Notes under the pieces: model-generated
Databases searched by the model: none
Told to the model about the DNA's origin: nothing
What the model saw: the letters and a program-made list of their open reading frames with translations, nothing else
In this document: positions 34,754 through 42,459 of the stretch, piece by piece
Layout: each line of letters begins with the position of its first letter
How positions within the stretch are numbered: the stretch's first letter is position 1
Source of the DNA: Actinomyces sp. HPA0247
GTDB lineage: Bacteria > Actinomycetota > Actinomycetes > Actinomycetales > Actinomycetaceae
Assembly: GCA_000411415.1 (NCBI GenBank)
Contig: KE150451.1
Coordinates: 310,717 to 374,716 of the forward strand
DNA: 64,000 nt
Reading direction: 5' to 3'
Program-made: the position numbers and the translations under genes

Positions 34754-36109
34754 TCAGTTGTCCTTGTCGTCGGCGGGGTTGTGGTCGGGGGTCAGGGGCT
34801 GCGCGTCGGGGTCGAGGCGGCACAGGATCGTGGAGACTTGGCGGCGGCGTCCGCGTGCCTCTTCGGCGGTCATCATGACGCCAGCGAGGGTGCCGGTCGC
34901 GCCGGGCAGGGGGACCTTACCGATGGCCTTGGCGAGCAGGCCGCCGACGGAGTCGACGTCCTCATCCTCGATCTCACGGTCGAGGAGCTCGCCCAGTTCG
35001 GAGATCGGGTAACGTGCGGGCACGCGCCACACGCCCGGCTCGACTTCTTCGGGTTCGATGGCGTGGCGGTCGTGCTCGTCGGTCAGCTCGCCGACGACTT
35101 CCTCGAGGATGTCCTCGAGCGTGACCAGGCCTGCGACGCCGCCGTACTCGTCGATGACGATCGCCATGTGGAAGCGCTCGGCCTGCATCTGGCGCAGCAT
35201 GTCGTCAGCGGGCTTCATTTCGACGGCATATTCGGCGGGGCGCATCATCTGCTCGGCGCGCATGTCGAGCTGTCCGCCCGTGGCTTCCCAGCGCGAGACG
35301 AGGTCCTTGAAGAACAGGATGCCGCGGATATCATCCACGTCGTCGCCGACGACGGGCACGCGCGAGAATCCGGAGCGCACGAAGAGGCGCAGCGCGGAGG
35401 GGGCGGGCGTGTCGGCGTCGATGGTCACCATGTCGGTGCGCGGCACCATGACCTCGCGCACGAGCGTGTGCCCCAGGTCGAGGACGGAGCGGACCATGTC
35501 GCGGTCCTCTTCCTCGAAGCTCTCGGGTTCGCCGACCTCGTCGACGATTTCACGCAGGTCGGAGATGAGCTCGGCGCGCGCTTGGGCCTCGGTGGGTTCT
35601 GGCGCGGGGCGAGAGGAGCGCACGCGGGTCAGCAGCGGGTCCGCGAGGTGACTCAGGCGCGCGAGGCGGTCAGCCAGCCTGGTACCAACGAGGGCGATGC
35701 CTTCGGGGTTGCGCGCGCCCCACTGGGCGGGCAGGAAGGAGACGAAGACCAGCTGGATGGCTGCGATCACGCTGACGGCGATGAGGGCGACGGCCCACCA
35801 CGGCAGGTTCGTGCCGACCAGGACGATCGTGCCCATGACCGCGTAGACGACCTGCCAGAACGTACGGAAAGCACGCAGCGACAGCAGGGTGCGCCGACGG
35901 CGATCCACGAGCCCGTAGAGGACGCGCGCGTGCCTGCGTTCTTCCTCGATGAGGTCCTCGACGCCGGCCAGGGTCAGGCGTTGGATAGCCTGCTCGATGC
36001 TCTGCGCGTAGGACGCCGAGGCCAGGGCGATGATCGCGAGGATCAGAAGCGCGACGGAGGGCACGTCCAGCGGTGACGAGGCCGGGGACGCTTCAAGAGG
36101 AAGGATCAT
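34754..36109 (-). CDS. hemolysin C/CorC family membrane protein with CBS pair
   Basis: A 451-residue protein. N-terminal membrane part with three helices (VALLILAIIALASA, VVYAVMGTIVLVGTNL, VALIAVSVIAAIQLVFV) resembling the CNNM/DUF21 region, then a CBS pair (about residues 215-335; REVMVPRTDMVTIDAD, FSRVPVVGDDVDDIRGILF, IVIDEYGGVAGLVTLEDILEE), then the C-terminal CorC/HlyC domain (about 345-430). Likely an Mg2+/Co2+ efflux-linked protein. It overlaps ybeY by four bases and precedes era by one base. Confidence 0.9.
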   Translation of the reverse strand: MILPLEASPASSPLDVPSVALLILAIIALASASYAQSIEQAIQRLTLAGVEDLIEEERRHARVLYGLVDRRRRTLLSLRAFRTFWQVVYAVMGTIVLVGTNLPWWAVALIAVSVIAAIQLVFVSFLPAQWGARNPEGIALVGTRLADRLARLSHLADPLLTRVRSSRPAPEPTEAQARAELISDLREIVDEVGEPESFEEEDRDMVRSVLDLGHTLVREVMVPRTDMVTIDADTPAPSALRLFVRSGFSRVPVVGDDVDDIRGILFFKDLVSRWEATGGQLDMRAEQMMRPAEYAVEMKPADDMLRQMQAERFHMAIVIDEYGGVAGLVTLEDILEEVVGELTDEHDRHAIEPEEVEPGVWRVPARYPISELGELLDREIEDEDVDSVGGLLAKAIGKVPLPGATGTLAGVMMTAEEARGRRRQVSTILCRLDPDAQPLTPDHNPADDKDN

Positions 36110-36555
36110 CGGGTGGCCAGGAAGGTCAGCAGGAGCTTGCGCTGGAGCGCGAACATTACCTCGCGCTCCGCGTCGGTCGCGTGATCGTATCCCAGGAGGT
36201 GCAGCATGCCGTGCGTGGCCAGGAGCAGCATCTCCTCGGCGGCGCTGTGGCCGGACTCTGCGGCCTGGCGCGCGGCGACCTTGGGGCAGATGCAGATGTC
36301 GCCGAGCATGCCGGGAGGCGTGGGGTGATCCGCCGTGCCGGGGCGCAGTTCATCCATGGGGAAGCTCATGACGTCGGTCGGGCCGGGCAGGTCCAGCCAA
36401 CGCACGTGCAGGTCCTCCATCGGCTCGGGCTCGATGAAGATGATGTTGACTTCCGCGTCGGAGCTGACGTGCATCTGGTCGAGCACGTAGTCGGCCAGCG
36501 CGGAAAACTCGGCTTCGTTGATCTCGTAGTCGGTCTCGTTGATGACCTCAGTCAT
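36106..36555 (-). CDS. ybeY: rRNA maturation endoribonuclease YbeY
   Basis: A 149-residue zinc endoribonuclease for 16S rRNA 3' processing and ribosome quality control. The metal motif HGMLHLLGYDH (H-x3-H-x5-H) is near residue 117, and GPTDVMSFPMDE and LGDICICP match the family. It overlaps phoH (36552-36555) and the CorC gene (36106-36109) by four bases. Confidence 0.96.
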   Translation of the reverse strand: MTEVINETDYEINEAEFSALADYVLDQMHVSSDAEVNIIFIEPEPMEDLHVRWLDLPGPTDVMSFPMDELRPGTADHPTPPGMLGDICICPKVAARQAAESGHSAAEEMLLLATHGMLHLLGYDHATDAEREVMFALQRKLLLTFLATR

Positions 36556-37604
36556 GACGTGTACTCCCTGCGTGCGGTGTTGTGGCTGCGCGTGCGTGCG
36601 CGACGCGCGGCGTTTCGATCGTCAAAGCGCTGGTAGGCATCAATGATTGCGCCGACCAGCTCGTGGCGCACGACGTCGGCGCTGGTCAGGTGGCAGAACT
36701 CGATGTCATCGATGTCGCCGAGGATGCTTTCGACGACAGACAGGCCCGAGGTCTGGCTGCCCGGCAGGTCGACCTGCGAGGCGTCGCCCGTGACGACGAC
36801 CTTGGAGCCAAAGCCGAGGCGCGTGAGGAACATCTTCATCTGGCCGACCGTGGTGTTTTGGGCCTCGTCCAGGATGATGAAAGAGTCGTTGAGGGTGCGT
36901 CCACGCATGTACGCCAGGGGCGCGACTTCGATCGTTCCGGCGGCCATGAGCTTGGGCAGGGCCTCGGGGTCGAGCATGTCGCCAAGCGCGTCGTAGAGCG
37001 GGCGCAGGTAGGGGTCGATCTTGTCGGTGAGGGAGCCGGGAAGGAAGCCGAGGTTCTCCCCCGCCTCAACGGCCGGGCGGGTCAGCACGATGCGGCGTAC
37101 CTCGCCGGAGAGGAGGCGGCGAACGGCCTGGGCCATCGCCAGGTAGGTCTTGCCCGTGCCCGCGGGGCCGATGCCGAAGACGACGGTCGCGCGGTCGATG
37201 GCGTCCGTGTACGCCTTCTGGCCGGGGGTCTTGGGGCGGATCGATCGCCCGCGCGCGGAGAGGATTTCCTCCGTGGGGGCCTCGCCGGAGGTCAGGCGTC
37301 CGAGCAGCCCGATGGCCTGCTCGACGGCGGCGGCGTCCAGGGCGGTTCCGCGCCGGGCCATGCCGATGAGTTCTTCGAGGAGGCCCGCGGCCACGTCGAT
37401 GTCAGCCTGGGTGCCTGCCAGGGAGATTTCGCGCCCGGTGACGAGGAAGCGGACGTGCGGGAAACCGCGTTCGAGGGCGCGCAGGACCTGGTCTGCGACG
37501 CCGAGGACCACGATCGGGTCCATGTCTGCGGGGATGGTGACGCGCCCCGTGGTGTGTGCGAGGGTGGCCGCCGCGAGCGCCGGCGCTGTGTTCTCCGTAG
37601 TCAT
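36552..37604 (-). CDS. phoH: PhoH-like ATPase
   Basis: A 350-residue PhoH family P-loop ATPase: Walker [14 protein letters not shown] (about residue 144), [15 protein letters not shown], Walker [12 protein letters not shown], and [12 protein letters not shown]. An N-terminal KH-like part is followed by the ATPase. Thought to act in RNA metabolism with YbeY. ATG at 37604; first gene of the phoH-ybeY-corC-era-uvrA2 run, divergent from hrpB. Confidence 0.95.
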   Translation of the reverse strand: MTTENTAPALAAATLAHTTGRVTIPADMDPIVVLGVADQVLRALERGFPHVRFLVTGREISLAGTQADIDVAAGLLEELIGMARRGTALDAAAVEQAIGLLGRLTSGEAPTEEILSARGRSIRPKTPGQKAYTDAIDRATVVFGIGPAGTGKTYLAMAQAVRRLLSGEVRRIVLTRPAVEAGENLGFLPGSLTDKIDPYLRPLYDALGDMLDPEALPKLMAAGTIEVAPLAYMRGRTLNDSFIILDEAQNTTVGQMKMFLTRLGFGSKVVVTGDASQVDLPGSQTSGLSVVESILGDIDDIEFCHLTSADVVRHELVGAIIDAYQRFDDRNAARRARTRSHNTARREYTS

Positions 37605-37742
37605 ACTGATTCTATTCTACGCTGGAGCGCCCCTCTGCAGGCTTCACGGTGCCCTCTCACGCAGTGACCCCGGACGCATCGGCACAGAGAGACGATTCTT
37701 CCCCGGATGCGTGCGCACCCCAAGAACACGCACAATGAATCC

Positions 37743-40343
37743 ATGCCTACCCTCGAAGAACTCGTTTCGCACCCGCCACAGCTGCCGGTGACGCGCGCCC
37801 TGGGTGACATTGCGGCGGCGACGCGGCCGGGCGGCTGCGCGGTGATCACGGCACCTCCGGGCACGGGTAAGACGACGCTGTTGCCGCCCGCGGTGGCGGT
37901 GGCCTTGGCGCGCCATGACGCGTCGGCGGGTCGGGTTCTCGTCACCCAGCCGCGCAGGGTGGCCGCGCGGGCGGCGGCGCGTAGGATCGCGCGTCTGCTC
38001 GGCGAGGAGGTCGGCGGACAGGTCGGTTATTCGGTGCGCGGGGATTCACGGGTCAGTGAGCGTACGCGCGTGGAGATGGTGACGCCGGGCGTGGCGCTGC
38101 GCCGGCTGCAGCGCGATCCGGAACTACCCGGGGTGTCGGCGCTGATCGTGGATGAGTTCCACGAGCGCGACCTGGATACGGACCTGGCGCTGGCATTTGC
38201 CTTGGATGCCCGTTCGGCGCTGCGCGACGACCTGTTCGTGGCCCTCACGTCGGCCACGCTCGAGGCCTCGCGCACAGTTGATTTCCTGCGGTCCTCGACG
38301 GGCGAGGAGCCTGCGCTCGTTGATATTCCGGGGGATATTTTTCCGCTGGAGCTGCGCTATGCTCCCCCGCCGCGCGGCGTCGAGGCCGTGGGCGCGATCG
38401 GGAACGAGCGGGTGGGCGTGCGCCGCGAGTACCTGGCGCACGTGGCGCGCACGGTCGAGGAGACGGTCGCCGCCACCGAGGGCTCGGTCCTCGTGTTCCT
38501 GCCGGGCGTGGGCGAGATCGAGACCGTGCGCAGCAACCTGCACCTGGGCGACATCCCGGTCCTGACGCTGCACGGACAGCTCAGCGCCGCCGAGCAGGAC
38601 CGCGCACTCTCCCCCGCCAGTGGTCGCCGCGTCATCCTCTCCACGTCGATTGCGGAGTCGTCTCTGACGGTCCCGGGCGTGTCCGTCGTCGTGGATGCGG
38701 GTCTGGCGCGCGAACCGCGCTTCGACGCGGGTCGCGGCCTCTCTTCGCTCGTCACGGTCCCTGCTGCCCTCGCGCGCCTCGAGCAGCGCGCGGGTCGCGC
38801 CGCGCGCACCGGCCCGGGCATCGCAGTGCGCGTCATGGATGCGGTGGACGTGGCGCGCAGGCCCGCCCAGTCTGCGCCCGGCATCGCCACGCAGGACCTG
38901 ACGGATGCACGCCTGCAGGTCGCCGCGTGGGGCACCCCGGTGGAGGAACTGGCCCTGCTCGACGCTCCACCCGCGGGCACATGGGAGGCCGCGGGCCAGC
39001 GCCTGTCCTCCCTCGGTGCTATTGACGAGGCCGGGGCCGCCACCGCTCTCGGCCGCACGCTGGCGTCGCTGCCGTTGGACCCGCCCTTGGGCAGGGCCCT
39101 CCTGGCGTCGAGCGCGGTCCTGGGGGCGTCGAAGGCGGCGCGTTTCGTGGCCCTCCTGTCGGAGGACGTGCGCGTGCCGGGGGCTGACCTGGGTGCGTGG
39201 GAGCGTCGGCTGGGTCGCGGAGGCGCCAGCGGCGCTTCAGGTGCGCACGCGCAGGCGGCTCGGGTGAAGGAGACGCAGGCGCGCTTGGAGCGTCTAGCGA
39301 AGCGCCTTCCAAACTCTTCAGCGACAGACGCGCTTGCCCCGACAGCTGCGCGCCAGGATGCGCACGGGCGTACCCGCGAGGACGAGTTGGCGCTGACGTG
39401 CGCGTTGGCGTATCCGGAGTGGATTGCGCGTCGCCGCCCGGGGTCGATGGCTTACATCTTGGCGGGCGGCGTGGGGGCCGAGCTGCCGCAGGGCTCTCCT
39501 CTGGAGGGCCAGGAATGGCTGGCGGTCGCGTCAATTGACCGGGCTCCGGCTTCGCGCCACGCGCGCATTCTCGCGGCTGTCCCCCTGGCAGAGGAGGACG
39601 CCCTGGCGGCCGGCGCGGCGCTGCTGGAAACCCGCACGCAGGCCTCAATTGACAAAGGCGCTCTCACAACCACACGCACGCGCACCCTGGGGGCGATTCC
39701 CCTGAAGGCCGCCCCGGCCTCGTCCCTGAGCGAGGAGGAGGCGACCGCGCTGGTGGCCGATCACCTGGCCGCCCACGGTCTGGGGGATCTGGGCTGGGGG
39801 AAGGAGGCCTCGTCCCTGCGCGAACGCATGCGCGTCCTCCACGAGGTGCTGGGCGATCCCTGGCCCGATGTGTCGGATGAGGCCCTCGCACGCACCGCTG
39901 ATCAGTGGCTCATTCCCTGGGCCAAGCGCCTCGCAAACGGCGGTTCCCTGTCCAAGGTGTCGATGCTTGACGCGCTGCGTTCGATGCTGCCGTGGCCGGA
40001 TGCTGCGCGCCTCGATGAACTGGCGCCGGAGAAGATGCCGATCCCGTCGGGCGGCACCCGACCGATCGATTGGAGCGGCGCGCACCCGGTGCTCACGCTG
40101 CGCGTCCAGCAGGCCTTCGGGTGGACGGACACGCCCCGGCTGGTGGACGGGCGCGTGCCTCTGGTGCTGCATCTGACGGATCCGGCGGGGCGTCCCGCGG
40201 CGGTCACCTCTGACCTGACGTCGTTTTGGGCGGGGCCGTATCGGGACGTGCGCGCGCAACTACGCGGGCGCTACCCGAAGCACCCGTGGCCCGAGGACAC
40301 GCTGCACGCGGAGCCCACGAACCGCGCCAAGCGCCGGGGGTAG
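37743..40343 (+). CDS. hrpB: ATP-dependent helicase HrpB
   Basis: An 866-residue DEAH-box helicase. Motif I APPGTGKTTLLPP (about residue 35), motif II DEFHERDLDTDLAL (about 136), motif III TSATLEA, motif VI QRAGRAARTGPG, followed by HA2 and a C-terminal HrpB domain ending FWAGPYRDVRAQLRGRYPKH split here as FWAGPYRDVRAQL and RYPKHPWPEDTL. ATG at 37743 lacks a clear ribosome site; an in-frame ATG at 37707 is the alternative. The insert between the two halves is Ala/Gly/Arg-rich. Its exact cellular role is not settled in the family. Confidence 0.92.
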   Translation: MPTLEELVSHPPQLPVTRALGDIAAATRPGGCAVITAPPGTGKTTLLPPAVAVALARHDASAGRVLVTQPRRVAARAAARRIARLLGEEVGGQVGYSVRGDSRVSERTRVEMVTPGVALRRLQRDPELPGVSALIVDEFHERDLDTDLALAFALDARSALRDDLFVALTSATLEASRTVDFLRSSTGEEPALVDIPGDIFPLELRYAPPPRGVEAVGAIGNERVGVRREYLAHVARTVEETVAATEGSVLVFLPGVGEIETVRSNLHLGDIPVLTLHGQLSAAEQDRALSPASGRRVILSTSIAESSLTVPGVSVVVDAGLAREPRFDAGRGLSSLVTVPAALARLEQRAGRAARTGPGIAVRVMDAVDVARRPAQSAPGIATQDLTDARLQVAAWGTPVEELALLDAPPAGTWEAAGQRLSSLGAIDEAGAATALGRTLASLPLDPPLGRALLASSAVLGASKAARFVALLSEDVRVPGADLGAWERRLGRGGASGASGAHAQAARVKETQARLERLAKRLPNSSATDALAPTAARQDAHGRTREDELALTCALAYPEWIARRRPGSMAYILAGGVGAELPQGSPLEGQEWLAVASIDRAPASRHARILAAVPLAEEDALAAGAALLETRTQASIDKGALTTTRTRTLGAIPLKAAPASSLSEEEATALVADHLAAHGLGDLGWGKEASSLRERMRVLHEVLGDPWPDVSDEALARTADQWLIPWAKRLANGGSLSKVSMLDALRSMLPWPDAARLDELAPEKMPIPSGGTRPIDWSGAHPVLTLRVQQAFGWTDTPRLVDGRVPLVLHLTDPAGRPAAVTSDLTSFWAGPYRDVRAQLRGRYPKHPWPEDTLHAEPTNRAKRRG

Positions 40344-40369
40344 CGCGCTCGCACCCCCGCGCTGGGCGT

Positions 40370-40624
40370 CTACTCGTCGAGTTTGCCGACGACTCCCCGC
40401 CCGTCGGGCAGGTTCTTGGACGGCATCTGGTAGGCGTCAAGGTCCGCCATGGCGGGACGTTCGAGGCCAAGTTCGCGCAGCTGCGCGTAGGTCGACATGC
40501 GCACGGGGCCCAGCTCGGCGACGGGCTGGCCTTCCTCTGTGAGCGTGACGACTTCACCGGATGAGGCGCGCGCAAGTGCGGCCCCCACATCCTCTTTGAA
40601 ATCACCAATTTCTAGAGCCCTCAT
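40370..40624 (-). CDS. Phd/YefM-type antitoxin, no toxin partner nearby
   Basis: An 84-residue protein whose N-terminus (MRALEIGDFKEDVGAALARA, then EVVTLTEEGQPVAELGPV) matches the Phd/YefM antitoxin fold that binds DNA and neutralises a toxin such as a PIN or Doc protein. The C-terminal ~35 residues would be the toxin-binding tail (QMPSKNLPDGRGVVGKL). Downstream the next gene is the convergent hrpB, 26 bases away, so no toxin follows. Could be an orphan or a remnant of a lost module. Confidence 0.8.
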   Translation of the reverse strand: MRALEIGDFKEDVGAALARASSGEVVTLTEEGQPVAELGPVRMSTYAQLRELGLERPAMADLDAYQMPSKNLPDGRGVVGKLDE

Positions 40625-40824
40625 GCCCCCTATCTAAGCATGCCGACGGGGGTTTGAACGAACGGCACGATCACTATGTGGCCCTTCGCTTCATTACACC
40701 CGCCAAACGAGAGTCAGTTTGCTGTTTCAGCGTGATAATACGCACCTTTCGATTGCCCACCTGTCGGAATAGAACACGGCGCGGCGCGTTGAGATAGGTA
40801 ACCCTGAACTACCCAAGGAGAAAC

Positions 40825-42222
40825 ATGTCCACGAACGCAATCGAGACCGTCGACCTGCTGGTCGTCGGCGGCGGCAAGGCCGGAAAGTCCCTCGCGATGG
40901 AGCGCGCGAAGGCGGGCTGGAAGGTCGCCATGGTGGAGCGCCGTTTCGTTGGCGGCACCTGCATTAACGTCGCGTGCATCCCGACGAAGTCGCTGGTCAA
41001 CTCGGCGCGCCGCCTGAGCGATGCCCGCACGGACGAGGCGTTCGGCATCGTCGGCACCGAGGGCGCTCACGTCGACCTGGCCAAGCTCCGCGCCCACAAG
41101 GAGGGCATCGTCGGTGCGATGGTCGGCGCGCACGAGAAGATGTTCGCGGCCCCCGGTCTGGACTTCATCCGTGGTGAGGCTCGTTTCACGGGCGAGCGCA
41201 CGGTGACCATCGCGCTGGAGGACGGTGGCGAGCGCACGATTCGCGGCGAGCGCGTCCTCATCAACCTGGGCTCGCGTCCGGCGCGCCCCGCGATCCCCGG
41301 CCTGTGGGAGTCCGGCGCCTGGACGAACGAGGAGATCCTGCGCCTCGAGGAGCTGCCCTCCTCGCTGGCGATCATCGGTGCCAGCTACATCGGCGTGGAG
41401 TTCGCGTCGATGATGGCGGCCTTCGGCGTGGACGTCACGCTCATTTCCTCGGGCGATCACGTGCTGCCTCGCGAGGACGAGGACGCCGCCCGCGTCGTCG
41501 AGGCCGGTCTGGAGGCCGTCGGCGTGCGCATCGTGCCGGGCCGCGCCGAGTCGGCCTCGCGCGAGGGCAACACGACGACCCTGACGCTTTCCGACGGTTC
41601 CACGGTTTCCGCCGAGGCTGTCCTGGTGGCCGTGGGTCGAGTTCCGAACACGGACGGCATCGGCCTGGACGAGGCCGGGGTTGAGCTCACCGATCGCGGT
41701 TTCATCGCGGTGGACGAGCACCTGCGCACCTCCGCGCAGGGCGTGTGGGCGGCCGGCGACTGCGCGGGCACCCCCATGTTCACGCACGCGTCCTGGTCTG
41801 ACTTCCGCATCATCCGCGCGCAGTTGACCGGCGCATCCCTGGACGATCCGACGACCACCACGAAGGGCCGCACGATCCCCTACGCCGTGTTCGCTACCCC
41901 CGAGCTGGCCCGCATCGGCCTGTCCGAGGGCGAGGCGCGCGAGGCTGGCCTCGACGTGCGTATCGCCAAGATTCCCACGGCCGCGATTCCGCGCGCCAAG
42001 ACGATGCGCTACGCGGGCGAGGGCTTCTGGAAGGCCGTCGTGGACGCGAACACGCACCAGATCCTGGGCGCCACGCTGATCGGCCCGAACGTCTCCGAGG
42101 TCATCACGGCCGTGCACGTCGCCATGGCCGGCGGCCTGACCTACGAGCAGCTGCGCTTCCTGCCGATCGCGCACCCGACCATGGGCGAGGGCCTGCAGGT
42201 CCTCTTCGACTCCTTGGGGTAA
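40825..42222 (+). CDS. FAD-dependent pyridine nucleotide-disulfide oxidoreductase (Mer/RclA-like)
   Basis: A 465-residue flavoprotein: FAD-binding VVGGGKAGKSLA, redox-active disulfide GGTCINVACIPTKS (Cys46 and Cys51), NAD(P)-binding IIGASYIGVEFASMMAAFG, second FAD motif GVWAAGDCAGTPMFTHAS, and the C-terminal dimerisation domain with HPTMGEGL supplying the active-site His. Like mercuric reductase, dihydrolipoamide dehydrogenase and RclA; no N-terminal heavy-metal domain and no C-terminal Cys pair, so mercury reduction is unlikely. RclA-type protection against reactive chlorine or copper is a guess. AAGGAG lies eight bases before the ATG. Monocistronic. Confidence 0.87.
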   Translation: MSTNAIETVDLLVVGGGKAGKSLAMERAKAGWKVAMVERRFVGGTCINVACIPTKSLVNSARRLSDARTDEAFGIVGTEGAHVDLAKLRAHKEGIVGAMVGAHEKMFAAPGLDFIRGEARFTGERTVTIALEDGGERTIRGERVLINLGSRPARPAIPGLWESGAWTNEEILRLEELPSSLAIIGASYIGVEFASMMAAFGVDVTLISSGDHVLPREDEDAARVVEAGLEAVGVRIVPGRAESASREGNTTTLTLSDGSTVSAEAVLVAVGRVPNTDGIGLDEAGVELTDRGFIAVDEHLRTSAQGVWAAGDCAGTPMFTHASWSDFRIIRAQLTGASLDDPTTTTKGRTIPYAVFATPELARIGLSEGEAREAGLDVRIAKIPTAAIPRAKTMRYAGEGFWKAVVDANTHQILGATLIGPNVSEVITAVHVAMAGGLTYEQLRFLPIAHPTMGEGLQVLFDSLG

Positions 42223-42289
42223 CCCCCATCGCGCCCCGGGGCATCGTTGGGGCGCGCCCGGATCTCTCCCGGGACCTGTGAGAGAAGGC

Positions 42290-42325
42290 GGGGCGGGTCC
42301 GAACACGATTGTTCGGACCCGCCCC
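42290..42325. terminator. hairpin downstream of the flavoprotein gene
   Basis: GGGGCGGGTCCGAAC (42290-42304) pairs perfectly with GTTCGGACCCGCCCC (42311-42325), six-base loop. It serves the convergent flavoprotein and subtilase genes. Confidence 0.88.
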
Positions 42326-42360
42326 TCGTGTCTTCAGTTGCGCCGAGCGTGTGGCGCTGC

Positions 42361-42410
42361 GCGTCAGGCGCGCTGGGCGTCAGTTGCGCTCTGCGTCAGG
42401 AGCGCTCAGC
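42361..42410. repeat. 16-bp tandem repeat (GCGTCAG)
   Basis: GCGTCAG occurs at 42361, 42377 and 42393 with a 16-base period, separated by GCGCGCTGG, TTGCGCTCT and GAGCGCTCA. It lies between two hairpins downstream of convergent genes. Confidence 0.7.
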
Positions 42411-42413
42411 GCG

Positions 42414-42453
42414 GGGGTCGAGGCCGAAGTGACCTAGCCCCGGCCTCGTCCCC
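42414..42453 (-). terminator. hairpin just downstream of subtilase 1
   Basis: GGGGTCGAGGCCG (42414-42426) pairs with CGGCCTCGTCCCC (42441-42453) with one mismatch. It starts seven bases beyond the stop of the subtilase and contains the recurrent word. Confidence 0.7.
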
Positions 42454-42459
42454 GCCTGT

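Noticed and set aside
40825-42222. Calling the flavoprotein a mercuric reductase (merA)
   Set aside because: It lacks the N-terminal metal-binding domain and the C-terminal Cys pair, and no mer genes are nearby.
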